A stretch of DNA of 64,000 bases from Thermomonospora catenispora (GCF_006363815.1 NZ_RRYT01000023.1:3535-67534); one strand, 5' to 3'. Positions 43,086-52,266 are shown, numbered from the stretch's first letter. Made by a program: numbers and translations. Notes: a model not told the origin generated them from the letters alone.

Positions 43086-43499
43086 GTGGCAGATGTGACG
43101 GAAGTGCAGCAGGCGGACCGCGTCGACACGCTGATGGTGCACCTGGCGCGGGGGCGGGTGGCGCTCGGCGTGACGGCTTTCCTGGCGCCGGGGGCGACCG
43201 CCCGGATCCTGGGGCTGGGGCGGGACGCGGACGCCGGGCGGGACCTGGCGACCCGGCTGTTCGCCTCGCGGGAGATCGCGCTCGGGCTCGGCTATCTGCT
43301 CAGCAAGGGACGCTCGCGGGCGGCGTGGGCCCGTCTGGGCGTGGCGGTGGACGCGCTGGACGCGCTCGCCGCGGTCAAGTCCCGCCGGGGCCGCCGCGGA
43401 TCGGCGGTGCCGCTGTGGGCGGCCGCCGCGTTCTCGACCGTGGCGCTGGGCGCCACCGGGATCGGCGCGGCGAAGGTCGTCAAGGACCTGACCGGCTGA
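43086..43499 (+). CDS. DUF4267-like small membrane protein
   Basis: A 137-residue protein with three to four short hydrophobic segments. It has a pattern seen in DUF4267-like proteins: RGRVALGVTAFLAPGATARILGL, then LATRLFASREIALGLGYLLS, and a C-terminal helix WAAAAFSTVALGATGIGAA. Function unknown. The GTG start is set by the leaderless promoter geometry. The inverted repeat upstream suggests regulated expression. Confidence 0.7.
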   Translation: MADVTEVQQADRVDTLMVHLARGRVALGVTAFLAPGATARILGLGRDADAGRDLATRLFASREIALGLGYLLSKGRSRAAWARLGVAVDALDALAAVKSRRGRRGSAVPLWAAAAFSTVALGATGIGAAKVVKDLTG

Positions 43500-43657
43500 C
43501 CGGGCGGCGGAGGACGGTCCGCCCGGCCCGGTGACGGCGGGCCGGGCGCTTCCCCCGCCGTCGGCCGGGCCTGCCGGGGCCGTCGATCCGCCCGGCCGGT
43601 TCGCTCCCCGCCGCCGGATGGGTACACACCCTCCCGAGCTACGGGGGGAGTCGAGCG

Positions 43658-45691
43658 ATGCACGGTGCCGTCGGGGGCGGCACGGCCGTGGCGGCCGAGC
43701 CGACGGGGCTGCCGCGCCGGGGACGGCTGTATGCGATCCTCGGCGCGCTCATGATGGCGATGCTGCTGGCCGCCTTGGACCAGACCATCGTCGCCACCGC
43801 GTTGCCCACCATCGTCGGGGAGCTGCGCGGCGCCGAGCACCTGTCCTGGGTGGTGACCGCCTATCTGCTGGCCACCACCACGGTGACGCCGCTGTGGGGA
43901 CGGCTGGGCGACCAGTACGGGCGCAAGCACCTCTTCCTGCTGTCCATCGTGATCTTCCTGGTGGGCTCGGCGCTGTGCGGGCTGGCCCGCGCCATGCCGG
44001 AGCTGATCGCCTTCCGGGCGGTGCAGGGGGTGGGCGGCGGCGGGCTGATGTCGCTGGCCGTGGCGATCGTCGGCGATGTGGTGCCGCCCCGGGAGCGCGG
44101 CCGTTATCAGGGGCTGTTCGGCGCGGTCTTCGGGGTGTCGAGCGTGCTGGGGCCGCTGCTGGGCGGGTTCTTCGTCGACCACCTGTCCTGGCCGTGGGTG
44201 TTCTACGTCAACCTTCCGCTGGGCGCGGCGGCGCTGGCGGTGATCGCGACGGTGCTGCCCGCCGACCGGCTGCACGAACGCCACCGGATCGACTACCCGG
44301 GGATCGCCCTGCTGTCGGCGGCCACGATCTGCCTGGTGCTGGCGGCGACCTGGGGCGGCACCGAGTACGCCTGGGGCTCGCCGGTCATCGTCGGCCTGCT
44401 GGGCGCGGCGGCGGCCACGCTGGGCTGGCTGGCCTCGGCGCGCCGGGCGGCCGAGCCGGTGCTGCCGTTGCGGCTGTTCACGGTCGAGGTCTTCGTGGTG
44501 GCGGCGGCGCTGGGCTGCCTGGTCGGCTTCGCGATGTTCGGGGCGTTGACGTACCTGCCGCTGTATCTGCAGGTGGTGCACGGGGTGTCGGCGACGCTGT
44601 CGGGGGTGCACCTGCTGCCCATGGTGGCCGGGATGCTGGTCGGCTCGATCGGCAGCGGGCAGCTGATCAGCCGGTACGGCCGCTACAAGGTGTTCCCGGT
44701 GGTCGGGATGACGGTCACCACGCTGGCGCTGTGGCTGCTGTCGAGGGTGGAGCCGGCCACCTCGACCGCGGTGCTGAACGGTGATCTGGCGGCGCTGGGC
44801 CTGGGGCTGGGCCTGGTCATGCAGGTGATCGTGATCGCGGCGCAGAACGCGGTGCCGTACCGGGACCTGGGGGCGGCGACGGCCGGGGTGACGTTCTTCC
44901 GGTCGATCGGCGGCTCGTTCGGAGTGGCGATGTTCGGCTCCCTGTTCGCCTCCCGGCTCGAACGCGGCCTCGCCCGGGTCGCCGAGGCCGGAGGGCTGCC
45001 GCCGGGATTCGATCCGCGGACGGCGGGGGAGGACCCGGCGGTGATCGGCGTCCTCCCGCCGGCCCTGCAGGAGCGGCTGCTGCAGGTCTACAACGACGCC
45101 ATCGCCGAGGTGTTCGGCTGGGCCGCCCCGGTCGCCGCGATCGGGGTGCTGCTGGCCCTGCTGCTGCCCGAGATCCCGCTGCGCGCCACCGCCAAGGCGG
45201 GCCCGGACCTGGGCGAGGGCATGGCCGGCGCCCCCACCTATCGCACCTCCCGGCAGGAGGTCGAGGGGCGGCTGAGCCGGCTGATGATGCGGGATGCGGG
45301 GGCCCGGGAGATGTACGCCCGGCTCGGGGTGCTCGCCGAGGTCCATCTGCCGGCGGGGAGCATGTGGGCGCTGTGCCGGATCGCCGAGGAGGGGTCGGTG
45401 TCGTCGGCGGAGCTGGCCCGGCGGGCGGGCGTTCCGGTGGAACGGGGCCGTCCGTATGTGGATCGGCTGGTCAAGGCCGGGTACGTGGTGCGCAGGGATG
45501 GGCGGTTGGAGATCACCGACGCGGGCCGGGCCACCGCCGAACGACTGTTCGCCGCCCGCAACCGGGCCCTGGAACGGCATCTGGCGGGGTGGTCGCCGGA
45601 GGATCACCTCGAGCTGACCCGGCTGCTGGCCGAGCTGGCCCGCCATTCCCTGGACGCCCCGCCGGAGCTGCGGGAGTCGGCCCGGCGGTGA
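43658..45691 (+). CDS. DHA2-type MFS exporter fused to a winged-helix (MarR-like) domain
   Basis: A 677-residue protein. Residues 1 to about 525 are a 14-helix drug:H+ antiporter of the EmrB/QacA type, with the motif RLGDQYGRKHLF and LDQTIVATALPTI in helix 1. The C-terminal part, about 545-677, is cytoplasmic and looks like a MarR-type winged helix: MWALCRIAEEGSVSSAELARRAGV, recognition-like VERGRPYVDRLVKAGYVV and wing RRDGRLEITDAGRA. Such fusions occur in actinobacteria. The domain might sense drug or bind DNA at the membrane. ATG 43658 has GGGGGAG upstream. No separate regulator gene is adjacent. Confidence 0.93.
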   Translation: MHGAVGGGTAVAAEPTGLPRRGRLYAILGALMMAMLLAALDQTIVATALPTIVGELRGAEHLSWVVTAYLLATTTVTPLWGRLGDQYGRKHLFLLSIVIFLVGSALCGLARAMPELIAFRAVQGVGGGGLMSLAVAIVGDVVPPRERGRYQGLFGAVFGVSSVLGPLLGGFFVDHLSWPWVFYVNLPLGAAALAVIATVLPADRLHERHRIDYPGIALLSAATICLVLAATWGGTEYAWGSPVIVGLLGAAAATLGWLASARRAAEPVLPLRLFTVEVFVVAAALGCLVGFAMFGALTYLPLYLQVVHGVSATLSGVHLLPMVAGMLVGSIGSGQLISRYGRYKVFPVVGMTVTTLALWLLSRVEPATSTAVLNGDLAALGLGLGLVMQVIVIAAQNAVPYRDLGAATAGVTFFRSIGGSFGVAMFGSLFASRLERGLARVAEAGGLPPGFDPRTAGEDPAVIGVLPPALQERLLQVYNDAIAEVFGWAAPVAAIGVLLALLLPEIPLRATAKAGPDLGEGMAGAPTYRTSRQEVEGRLSRLMMRDAGAREMYARLGVLAEVHLPAGSMWALCRIAEEGSVSSAELARRAGVPVERGRPYVDRLVKAGYVVRRDGRLEITDAGRATAERLFAARNRALERHLAGWSPEDHLELTRLLAELARHSLDAPPELRESARR

Positions 45692-45917
45692 CCGGGGCGG
45701 CGGACCGGGAAGGGGGCGTTTTGCCGGCCGGGCCGTCCCGTGCTTCCCTGGACGTATCGGCCGGATTTCGGCCGAGCCGCGCACATGCGCGGGCTGTGAA
45801 TTCGGCGGGGCGCGCCCGCGACGCGGCGGGCCGCGGCATGTAACCTCGTATCAACAACCGAATCCTGCTCGGTTTGCTCCGGGACGGAACCCCTACGCAG
45901 AGAAATTTGGAGGCGTC
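45692..45917. other. Intergenic region upstream of thiolase
   Basis: 226 bp. A possible -10 box TAACCT at 45841-45846 precedes an AT-richer leader (TATCAACAACCGAATCC). No gene. Confidence 0.4.
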
Positions 45918-47066
45918 GTGGCCGAGGCGTACATCGTCGGCGCGGTCCGTACCCCCGTGGGCACCAAGAAGGGTGCCCTGAAGGACGTCCACTCCGCCGA
46001 CCTCGGTGCCCATGTGCTCAAGGAGCTTGTGAACCGTACAGGGGTCGACCCGGCGGCGGTGGAGGACGTGATCATGGGCTGCGTCATGCAGGTCGGTGCG
46101 CAGACCCTGGACATCGCCCGCACCGCGTGGCTGTCGGCCGGGCTGCCGGAGAACGTGCCGGGCGTCACCATCGACCGTCAGTGCGGCTCCTCCCAGCAGG
46201 CCGTGCACTTCGCGGCGCAGGCCGTGCTGTCCGGCACCCAGGACCTGGTGGTCGCCGCCGGCGTGGAGAACATGGCCCTGGTCCCGATGGGCTCCTCGGT
46301 GCCGATGGGGCCGGAGGGCCCGACCGTGGGCCTGCCGTGGGGCCCCGCCTGGGGCGAGCGCTACGGCCAGCAGGAGATCTCCCAGTTCCGCGGCGCCCAG
46401 CTGATGTGCGAGAAGTGGGGCTTCAAGCGCCCCGACCTGGAGGAGTTCGCGCTGACCAGCCACCAGCGGGCGGCCAAGGCGCAGGAGAACGGCTACTTCG
46501 ACCGTGAGATCGCGCCGCTCAACGGGCTGGACCGGGACGAGGGCGTCCGTCCCGACACCAGCCTGGAGAAGATGGCCTCGCTCAAGCCGCTGCGCGAGGG
46601 CTGGGAGCTCACCGCGGCGGTGTCCTCCCAGATCTCGGTCGGCGCCTCGGCCCTGCTGATCGCCTCCGAGGAGGCCGTCAAGCGGCACAACCTGACCCCG
46701 CGGGCCCGCATCCACACCCTGGCGGTGTGCGGCTCGGACCCGGTGGTCATGCTCGACGGCCCGATCCCGGCCACCCGGAAGGCGCTGGAGAAGAGCGGCC
46801 TGAGCATCGACGACATCGACGTCGTCGAGATCAACGAGGCGTTCGCCCCGGTCGTGCTGGCCTGGCTGAAGGAGATCGGCGCCGACCCGGCCAAGACCAA
46901 CCCCAACGGCGGCGCCATCGCGCTGGGCCACCCGCTGGGCGCCACCGGCGGCATCCTGATGACCAAGCTGCTGCACGAGCTGGAGCGCACCGGCGGCCGC
47001 TACGGCCTGCAGACCATGTGCGAGGGCGGCGGCCAGGCCAACGCCACCATCATCGAGCGTCTGTGA
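45918..47066 (+). CDS. Acetyl-CoA C-acyltransferase (thiolase)
   Basis: A 382-residue thiolase. The nucleophile is C89 in DRQCGSSQQA, the catalytic histidine is H338 in GHPLGATG and the second cysteine is C368 in CEGGGQAN, with NEAF also present. This is the acyl-CoA degradative type (FadA/FadA5-like), cleaving 3-ketoacyl-CoA with CoA. GTG 45918 has GGAGG 5-6 nt upstream. It is a single-gene unit closed by a strong terminator. Specificity for fatty acids or sterol side chains cannot be told from sequence. Confidence 0.94.
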   Translation: MAEAYIVGAVRTPVGTKKGALKDVHSADLGAHVLKELVNRTGVDPAAVEDVIMGCVMQVGAQTLDIARTAWLSAGLPENVPGVTIDRQCGSSQQAVHFAAQAVLSGTQDLVVAAGVENMALVPMGSSVPMGPEGPTVGLPWGPAWGERYGQQEISQFRGAQLMCEKWGFKRPDLEEFALTSHQRAAKAQENGYFDREIAPLNGLDRDEGVRPDTSLEKMASLKPLREGWELTAAVSSQISVGASALLIASEEAVKRHNLTPRARIHTLAVCGSDPVVMLDGPIPATRKALEKSGLSIDDIDVVEINEAFAPVVLAWLKEIGADPAKTNPNGGAIALGHPLGATGGILMTKLLHELERTGGRYGLQTMCEGGGQANATIIERL

Positions 47067-47107
47067 ACGCGTCCGGCTGAGCGGCCGAGCACGGCCGCGC
47101 GAGCGTG

Positions 47108-47136
47108 AGGGGCGGGCCCGACAGGGGCCCGCCCCT
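47108..47136 (+). terminator. Intrinsic terminator of thiolase
   Basis: A 12-bp perfect stem (47108-47119 with 47125-47136), loop GACAG, followed by TTCGTGTGT. Confidence 0.75.
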
Positions 47137-47181
47137 TCGTGTGTCCGGCGATGTTTAAAGCTGGAGTTGGCGGAAATATAC

Positions 47182-47214
47182 AAGTTGACTTTGAAGTTAG
47201 CTCTCTACAGAGAG
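47182..47214 (+). promoter_or_regulatory. Regulatory region of hsp20
   Basis: An AT-rich pocket in a G+C-rich context. TTGACT (47185-47190) may be the -35 box. AAGTT occurs as a direct repeat (47182-47186, 47194-47198). The inverted repeat CTCTC-TACA-GAGAG (47201-47214) follows. It is not a clean match to the HspR site (CTTGAGT-n7-ACTCAAG), so the regulator is unclear. Confidence 0.5.
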
Positions 47215-47248
47215 GTAAGTACAGAGCTCGCGACGGAGGTGCGAGGAG

Positions 47249-47686
47249 ATGCTGCTGACCGCCATCGACCCCTTCATGCAGGAGTTCGAGCGTCAGTTCG
47301 ACCGGCTGAGCAGGCAGTTCCTCGGGCACGTCGACGGTGAGGTGATGCCCATGGACGGCATCCGCCGCGATGACGAGGTGGTGCTGCGCTTCGACGTCCC
47401 GGGCATCGACCCCGACTCGATCGAGGTCACCGTCGACCGCGGCGTGCTGAGCGTCAGCGCCCGCCGCGAGGAGGAGTACAAGGGCGACGAACGGCCGTTC
47501 GTCCGCGAGCGGATGATGGGCACCTTCACCCGGCGCGTCTACCTGCCGGAGCACCTGGACGCGGACAACATCGAGGCCGCCTACAGCAACGGCGTGCTCG
47601 CGGTCCGGATCCCGGTGCTGGAGAAGGCCCGGCCGCGCAGGATCGAGATCAAGCGGGCCAAGGAACGCAAGTCCATCACCGCATGA
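47249..47686 (+). CDS. hsp20: Small heat-shock protein, Hsp20/alpha-crystallin
   Basis: A 145-residue holdase chaperone. The alpha-crystallin domain runs from about residue 38 to 130: DEVVLRFDVPGIDPDSIEV, VDRGVLSVSARREEEYK, then RRVYLPEHLDADNIEAAYSNGVL and AVRIPV (the conserved GVLxVxIP). The C-terminus lacks a clear IxI motif (KSITA). A strong ribosome site (GAGGAG) precedes the ATG. The MerR/HspR-like regulator gene follows 104 bp downstream. Confidence 0.95.
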   Translation: MLLTAIDPFMQEFERQFDRLSRQFLGHVDGEVMPMDGIRRDDEVVLRFDVPGIDPDSIEVTVDRGVLSVSARREEEYKGDERPFVRERMMGTFTRRVYLPEHLDADNIEAAYSNGVLAVRIPVLEKARPRRIEIKRAKERKSITA

Positions 47687-47790
47687 CGCCCGCCGGCCGC
47701 GTCGGCCCGCGGGTGCGGCGAGCGCCGCCCGGCGGACTCGCCGCACCCGCGTTTTCGGTCTCATCGCGGTCGATGGTTGGCTTGTGACCC

Positions 47791-48153
47791 ATGAGTTCGC
47801 CGTCCGACGACACCAGGTTGCCGGTGGACGACGCCAACGCCCCCCTGTACTCGGTCGGGCAGGTCGCCTCGATGCTGCGGCTGCAGCAGGCGTTCCTGCG
47901 CCGGCTGGACGAGTTCGGGGTCGTCCGCCCGGTGCGCACCAGCGGAGGCCAGCGCCGCTACTCCCGCGTCGAGATCAGGCGCGTGCAATACGTGGCCGAG
48001 CTCGCCGGCCAGGGCATGACGCTGACCGCCATCCGCCGCATCCTGGAGCTGGAGCAGCAGGTCCGCGAGCTGCAGGACGAGCTCGCCGAGGCCCGCCGGC
48101 GGATCCGCGAGCTGGAGGGCCGCCGGCGGCGGACCGGCGACGACGGCGGTTAG
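47791..48153 (+). CDS. MerR family regulator, HspR-like
   Basis: A 120-residue protein. The MerR helix-turn-helix is at about 18-70: PLYSVGQVASMLRLQQAFLRRLDEFGVV and RTSGGQRRYSRVEIRRV. A coiled coil follows (LELEQQVRELQDELAEARRRIRELEG). The RTSGGQRRYS wing and VxxxRxxxxxG spacing resemble HspR, the repressor of heat-shock genes, and the gene follows hsp20. It has no cysteines, so it is not a metal sensor. Its stop codon overlaps the stop of the convergent acyl-CoA dehydrogenase gene. Confidence 0.88.
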   Translation: MSSPSDDTRLPVDDANAPLYSVGQVASMLRLQQAFLRRLDEFGVVRPVRTSGGQRRYSRVEIRRVQYVAELAGQGMTLTAIRRILELEQQVRELQDELAEARRRIRELEGRRRRTGDDGG

Positions 48154-50087
48154 CCGATGCGCCGGTGGACGTCGGCGGTCCGGCTGGGACCGGGGGTGGA
48201 GTCGGCGATCCACGGGCCGGGGATGGACGGATCCAGCACGCCCTCCTCCACCCAGGAGAACTCGCCGGTCAGCACCCGCCGGGCCAACCGGGAGTCCTGG
48301 GCGTCGGTGTTGCGCCACAGCGCCTCGAACAGCGCCTCGACGCGGACGCGCGCCTGCTCGCAGAAGGCGTCGGCCAGGGCGTAGGGGGTCAGCCCGCGGT
48401 TGCCGGAGCCGGCGTCCATCCGCGCCCGCACGCACACCGCGCTCATCGCGAACAGCTCCGCGCCGATGTCCACCATCCGGCCCAGGAACGCCTGGCGCCG
48501 CTCCAGCGCGCCCTGCCAGCGGGCGGCGGCGTAGAACGTGGAGCGGGCCAGTCTCCGGCTGGCCCGCTCCACGAAGGCCAGATGACGGGCCAGCGGCCCG
48601 AACCCGGCGTACCTGTCCCGGCCGCTCAGGCCCGGCACCGACACCAGCGTGGGCAGCCAGCGGGCGTAGAACCCGCCCGCCCTGGCCGCGGCGCGCACCT
48701 TGTCGGCGGGGGCCGTCTCCGGGTCGATGATGTCCCCGGCCACCGCCAGATGGGCGTCCACCGCCTCCCGGGCGATCAGCAGATGCATGATCTCGGTGGA
48801 GCCCTCGAAGATCCGGTTGATCCGCAGGTCCCGCAGCATCTGCTCGGCGGGCACCCCGCGCTCGCCCCGGGCGGCCAGCGACTCGGCCGTCTCATAGCCC
48901 CGGCCGCCGCGCAGCTGCACCAGCTCGTCGGCGATCCGCCAGGCCATCTCCGAGCCGTACAGCTTGGCCAGCGCCGCCTCGATCCGGATGTCGTTGCGCT
49001 CGTTGTCGGCCAGGGAGGAGGCCAGGTCCACCATCGCCTCCAGCGCATAGGCGGTGACGGTGATGAACGACAGCTTGGTGGAGATGGCCTCGTGCTCGCC
49101 GATCGGGCGGCCCCACTGCACCCGCTCGGCGCACCACTCCCGGGCGATCTTGGCGGCCCACTTGCCGGCCGCGGCGCACATCGCGGGCAGCGACAGCCGG
49201 CCGGTGTTCAGCGTGCTCAGCGCGATCTTCAGCCCGGAGCCCTCACGGCCGATCAGGTTGGCCGCCGGCACCCGCACGTCGTGGAAGCGGGTGACGCCGT
49301 TCTCGATGCCGCGCAGGCCCATGAACGCGTTGCGGTGCTCCACCGTGATGCCGGGGGAGTCGGCCTCGACCACGAACGCCGAGATCCCGCCGCGATGCCC
49401 GGGCGACTCCGGCACCCGCGCCATCACCACCAGCAGGTCGGCGACGACCCCGTTGGTGGTCCACAGCTTGACGCCGTTGAGCACGTACTCACCGCCGTCC
49501 TCGGTCGGCACCGCGGTGGCGTGCAGCCGGGCCGGGTCCGAGCCCACGTCGGGCTCGGTGAGCAGGAACGCGCTGATCTCGTTGACGCAGCGGGGTAACC
49601 AGCGCGCTTTTTGCTCCTCGGTGCCGAACATTTTGATCGGTTGTGGAACGCCGATGGACTGGTGCGCCGACAACAATGCGCCGATCGCCGGACTGATCGA
49701 TCCGGCCAGCATCAGCGCCCGGCCGTAATAGAGCTGGTTCAGGCCCAGCCCGCCGTATTTTTCATCGATCTTCATGCCCAGCGCGCCGATTTCCCGCAGG
49801 CCCGCCACCACATCGTCGGGGATGCGCGCCTCGCGTTCGATTCGCTGCGGGTCGACGTTCTCGGCGAGGAATTCCCGCAGCCTGCGCAGGAACGCCTCGC
49901 CCCGTTCGACGTCTTCCGGCGCAGGTCGCGGGTGGGGATGGATCAGGTCCATCCGCAGCCGTCCCATGAACAGCTGTTTGCCGAAGCTGGGCAGACGCCA
50001 CTCGCTCTCTCGGGCGGCCTCGGCGACCCGGCGGGCGGTGCGTTCGTCGACGGCGGCTCCGCCGCCCGAGGCGGACGCAGTGCTCAT
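48150..50087 (-). CDS. fadE10: Acyl-CoA dehydrogenase, FadE10-like
   Basis: A 645-residue flavoenzyme, longer than the usual 380 because of N- and C-terminal extensions, and closely resembling mycobacterial FadE10 from memory. Segments include AFLLTEPDVGSDPARLHATA (FAD/substrate), LWTTNGVVADLLVVMARVP, then MGLRGIENGVTRFHDVRVP and LRINRIFEGSTEIMHLLIAR. The catalytic Glu is probably the one in FEGSTEI. The ATG at 50087 has AAGGAG upstream. Transcription is divergent from the IclR gene, whose coding sequence starts 267 bp away. Confidence 0.93.
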   Translation of the reverse strand: MSTASASGGGAAVDERTARRVAEAARESEWRLPSFGKQLFMGRLRMDLIHPHPRPAPEDVERGEAFLRRLREFLAENVDPQRIEREARIPDDVVAGLREIGALGMKIDEKYGGLGLNQLYYGRALMLAGSISPAIGALLSAHQSIGVPQPIKMFGTEEQKARWLPRCVNEISAFLLTEPDVGSDPARLHATAVPTEDGGEYVLNGVKLWTTNGVVADLLVVMARVPESPGHRGGISAFVVEADSPGITVEHRNAFMGLRGIENGVTRFHDVRVPAANLIGREGSGLKIALSTLNTGRLSLPAMCAAAGKWAAKIAREWCAERVQWGRPIGEHEAISTKLSFITVTAYALEAMVDLASSLADNERNDIRIEAALAKLYGSEMAWRIADELVQLRGGRGYETAESLAARGERGVPAEQMLRDLRINRIFEGSTEIMHLLIAREAVDAHLAVAGDIIDPETAPADKVRAAARAGGFYARWLPTLVSVPGLSGRDRYAGFGPLARHLAFVERASRRLARSTFYAAARWQGALERRQAFLGRMVDIGAELFAMSAVCVRARMDAGSGNRGLTPYALADAFCEQARVRVEALFEALWRNTDAQDSRLARRVLTGEFSWVEEGVLDPSIPGPWIADSTPGPSRTADVHRRIG

Positions 50088-50354
50088 AGCGGCTCCTTCA
50101 CCGATGTGCGGACGAGATCGGGAATGTGTGTGGAACTTCACGCGGGATTCGTCGTACCCGTTCCGCGGCGAGACACGACCTGGCGGACAAGCCGGACGAT
50201 CGTTGCGCTCCACGGAAAACGGACCGTTCCATCGCGCCGATTCCCCGGCGAATTTCCCGGAACGGCTGTACCGGGGGAGGAGGAAGTGATCCAATGGGCG
50301 GGAGCACCGGCACACGCCTTGGCCGAGCGAGGTCGGAAGGGGTCGCCGTCCGTG

Positions 50355-51113
50355 ATGGACAGGACACGGAAGCCGACTCTCATCGCCTCGGTGCAGCGGG
50401 CGCTGCACCTGATGGAGGCGGTGGCGTCGCATCCCAACGGCGCGCCCGCCAAGCAGCTCGCCAGGGAGGCGCGGCTGCCGCTCGCCACCACCTACCACCT
50501 GTTGCGCACCCTGGCCCACGAGGGGTACGCCAACCGCCTGCCCAACGGCGTGTGGGTGCTCGGCGACCGGCTGCAGGCATTGCAGGGCCGCAGCAGGCCT
50601 CAGACGATGCTGGCGCGGATCCGTCCCGCCCTGATCGCCCTGCGCGACGAGCTGAAGGCCGCCGTCTACTTCGGGATGCACGAGGACGGCGAGATCCGCA
50701 TCGTCGACATCGCCGACGGACCGCGCGCCCCGCGCGTCGACCTGTGGGTCGGGTTCGACCAGGCCGCCCACGCCACCGCCATCGGCAAGTGCGTGCTGCG
50801 CCAGCTCGACGAGGATCTGCGCCGCGACTACCTGGCCCGGCACCCCCTGGTCGACCTGACCCCGCACACCATCACCGACCCCCGCGAGCTGCTGCGCGTC
50901 CTGCGGGCCCCCGCCGAGCTCGCCATCGACCGCGAGGAGTACGCCCTGGGCACCGGCTGCGCCGCCGTCCCGGTGACCGACGCCTCCGGCACCGTCGTCG
51001 GCGCCCTGGCCGTCTCCTGCCGCCCCAGCCGCCTGCCCGACATCGAGGCCTCCGCGCACCGCCTCCAGGCCGCCGCCGCCCGCATCCAGCGGACCCTGTC
51101 GCTGACCCTCTGA
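50355..51113 (+). CDS. IclR family transcriptional regulator
   Basis: A 252-residue regulator. The N-terminal winged helix is ASVQRALHLMEAVASHPNG, PAKQLAREARLPLATTYHLL and LAHEGYANRLPNGVWVLGD. The C-terminal effector domain includes VYFGMHEDGEIRIVDIADG, HATAIGKCVLRQL and the C-terminal GALAVSCRP. It is divergent from the FadE10-like gene and may control it. The ATG was preferred over the GTG one codon earlier; the ribosome site (GAAGGGG) is 11 nt away. Confidence 0.93.
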   Translation: MDRTRKPTLIASVQRALHLMEAVASHPNGAPAKQLAREARLPLATTYHLLRTLAHEGYANRLPNGVWVLGDRLQALQGRSRPQTMLARIRPALIALRDELKAAVYFGMHEDGEIRIVDIADGPRAPRVDLWVGFDQAAHATAIGKCVLRQLDEDLRRDYLARHPLVDLTPHTITDPRELLRVLRAPAELAIDREEYALGTGCAAVPVTDASGTVVGALAVSCRPSRLPDIEASAHRLQAAAARIQRTLSLTL

Positions 51114-51355
51114 GGGCTCGCCGCACCGCCCGGCGGACCGCGCAGACCACGCACGGTGACGATGTGACGCGGTCGGCGCGAGGGACGCGACGGTCGAGCG
51201 GGACCGGTGCCGTTAGACTGGGTCGGTCTTCGCACTCCAGACCGGCCCGCCGCTCATCCTTCGGCGGTCGTCGCGCCGGTCCGGCGAGAACAGCACAGCG
51301 AACGCAAGCAGCACGTCGGTGCCAGCCGGGTGGTGCACTCAGCGAGCGGAAACCA

Positions 51356-52168
51356 ATGCAGTCATCGAAGCAGCACAAGTCCATTGCCGGCACCCTCCTG
51401 AAGCTGCTGGGCACCAAGCAGGGCTCGGCCGCTCCCCCGCCCGGGGACGGCGAGATCGTCCAGCCCGCGGCCGGCGAGGGCGCCCTGGAGAATCATCTGG
51501 GCGGTGACGAGGCCCGCAACTACCGCAGGTACGAATACGAGATGGTGGCCCCGCACGTGGGCCGGTCCATGCTGGAGGTGGGCTCGGGGCTGGGGCACTT
51601 CTCCGAGCAGTTCGCCGGTCGGCTGGACTACCTGGTGGTCAGCGACAACGACCCCTACTGCGTGGAGCAGCTCCGCAAGCGCTATGAGGGCAACTCCGAC
51701 GTCGAGGTGATCGAGCTGGCGCTGCCCACCGAGATCCGGATCCGCCAGAAGGTGGACACCGTCGTCATGATGAACGTGCTGGAGCACATCAAGGACGACG
51801 TGCAGGCCCTGAAGGATCTCGCCGCGGTCACCCTGCCCGGCGGCCGCATCATCATCTGGGTGCCCGGCTACATGCAGCTGTACGGCGACTTCGACCGCAA
51901 GGTCGGCCACGTCACCCGCTACACCCCTGAGACGCTGACCAGGTCGGTCCGCGCGGCCGGGCTGATCCCCGAGGTCTGCAAGCCGATCAACTTCCTCGGC
52001 GGCATCGCCTGGTGGTTCGCGGTCCGCCGCGGCGGCGCCGGGTATCCCGACCCCCGTCTGGTCAAGATCTACGACCGCACCGTCGTCCCCACCACCCGCG
52101 TGATCGAGAGGATCATCCGCCCGCCCTTCGGGCAGACCGTCTTCTGCGTCGCCCGCGTCCCCCACTGA
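51356..52168 (+). CDS. Class I SAM-dependent methyltransferase
   Basis: A 270-residue methyltransferase. Motif I is MLEVGSGLGHFSEQFA, the acidic end of strand 2 is VVSDNDPYCVEQL, motif II is DTVVMMNVLEHIKDD and motif III is LPGGRIIIWVPGY. The last 70 residues with GDFDRKVGHVTRYTPETL and INFLGGIAWWFAVRRGG resemble methyltransferases found near glycosyltransferase and lipid genes. No such genes flank it, so the substrate is unknown. A TAGACT box (51213-51218) may be its -10, giving a long leader. Confidence 0.88.
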   Translation: MQSSKQHKSIAGTLLKLLGTKQGSAAPPPGDGEIVQPAAGEGALENHLGGDEARNYRRYEYEMVAPHVGRSMLEVGSGLGHFSEQFAGRLDYLVVSDNDPYCVEQLRKRYEGNSDVEVIELALPTEIRIRQKVDTVVMMNVLEHIKDDVQALKDLAAVTLPGGRIIIWVPGYMQLYGDFDRKVGHVTRYTPETLTRSVRAAGLIPEVCKPINFLGGIAWWFAVRRGGAGYPDPRLVKIYDRTVVPTTRVIERIIRPPFGQTVFCVARVPH

Positions 52169-52237
52169 CGCGTCGCGCTCCCGAGCGCTCCACCACCCCA
52201 CACGTCGCGTTCTCGGTCAAAGCGTCCATGCCGGAGG

Positions 52238-52266
52238 GCGCCCCGTGACCGCCCGGTCACGGGGCG
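52238..52266 (+). terminator. Hairpin terminator of the 51356 methyltransferase
   Basis: A 13-bp perfect stem (52238-52250 with 52255-52267 approximately) around GCCC, followed by TCGGCTTTCC. Confidence 0.7.

Noticed and set aside
43292-45784. 830-codon minus-strand frame opposite the MFS fusion
   Set aside because: Antisense shadow; the plus strand is a textbook 14-helix antiporter.
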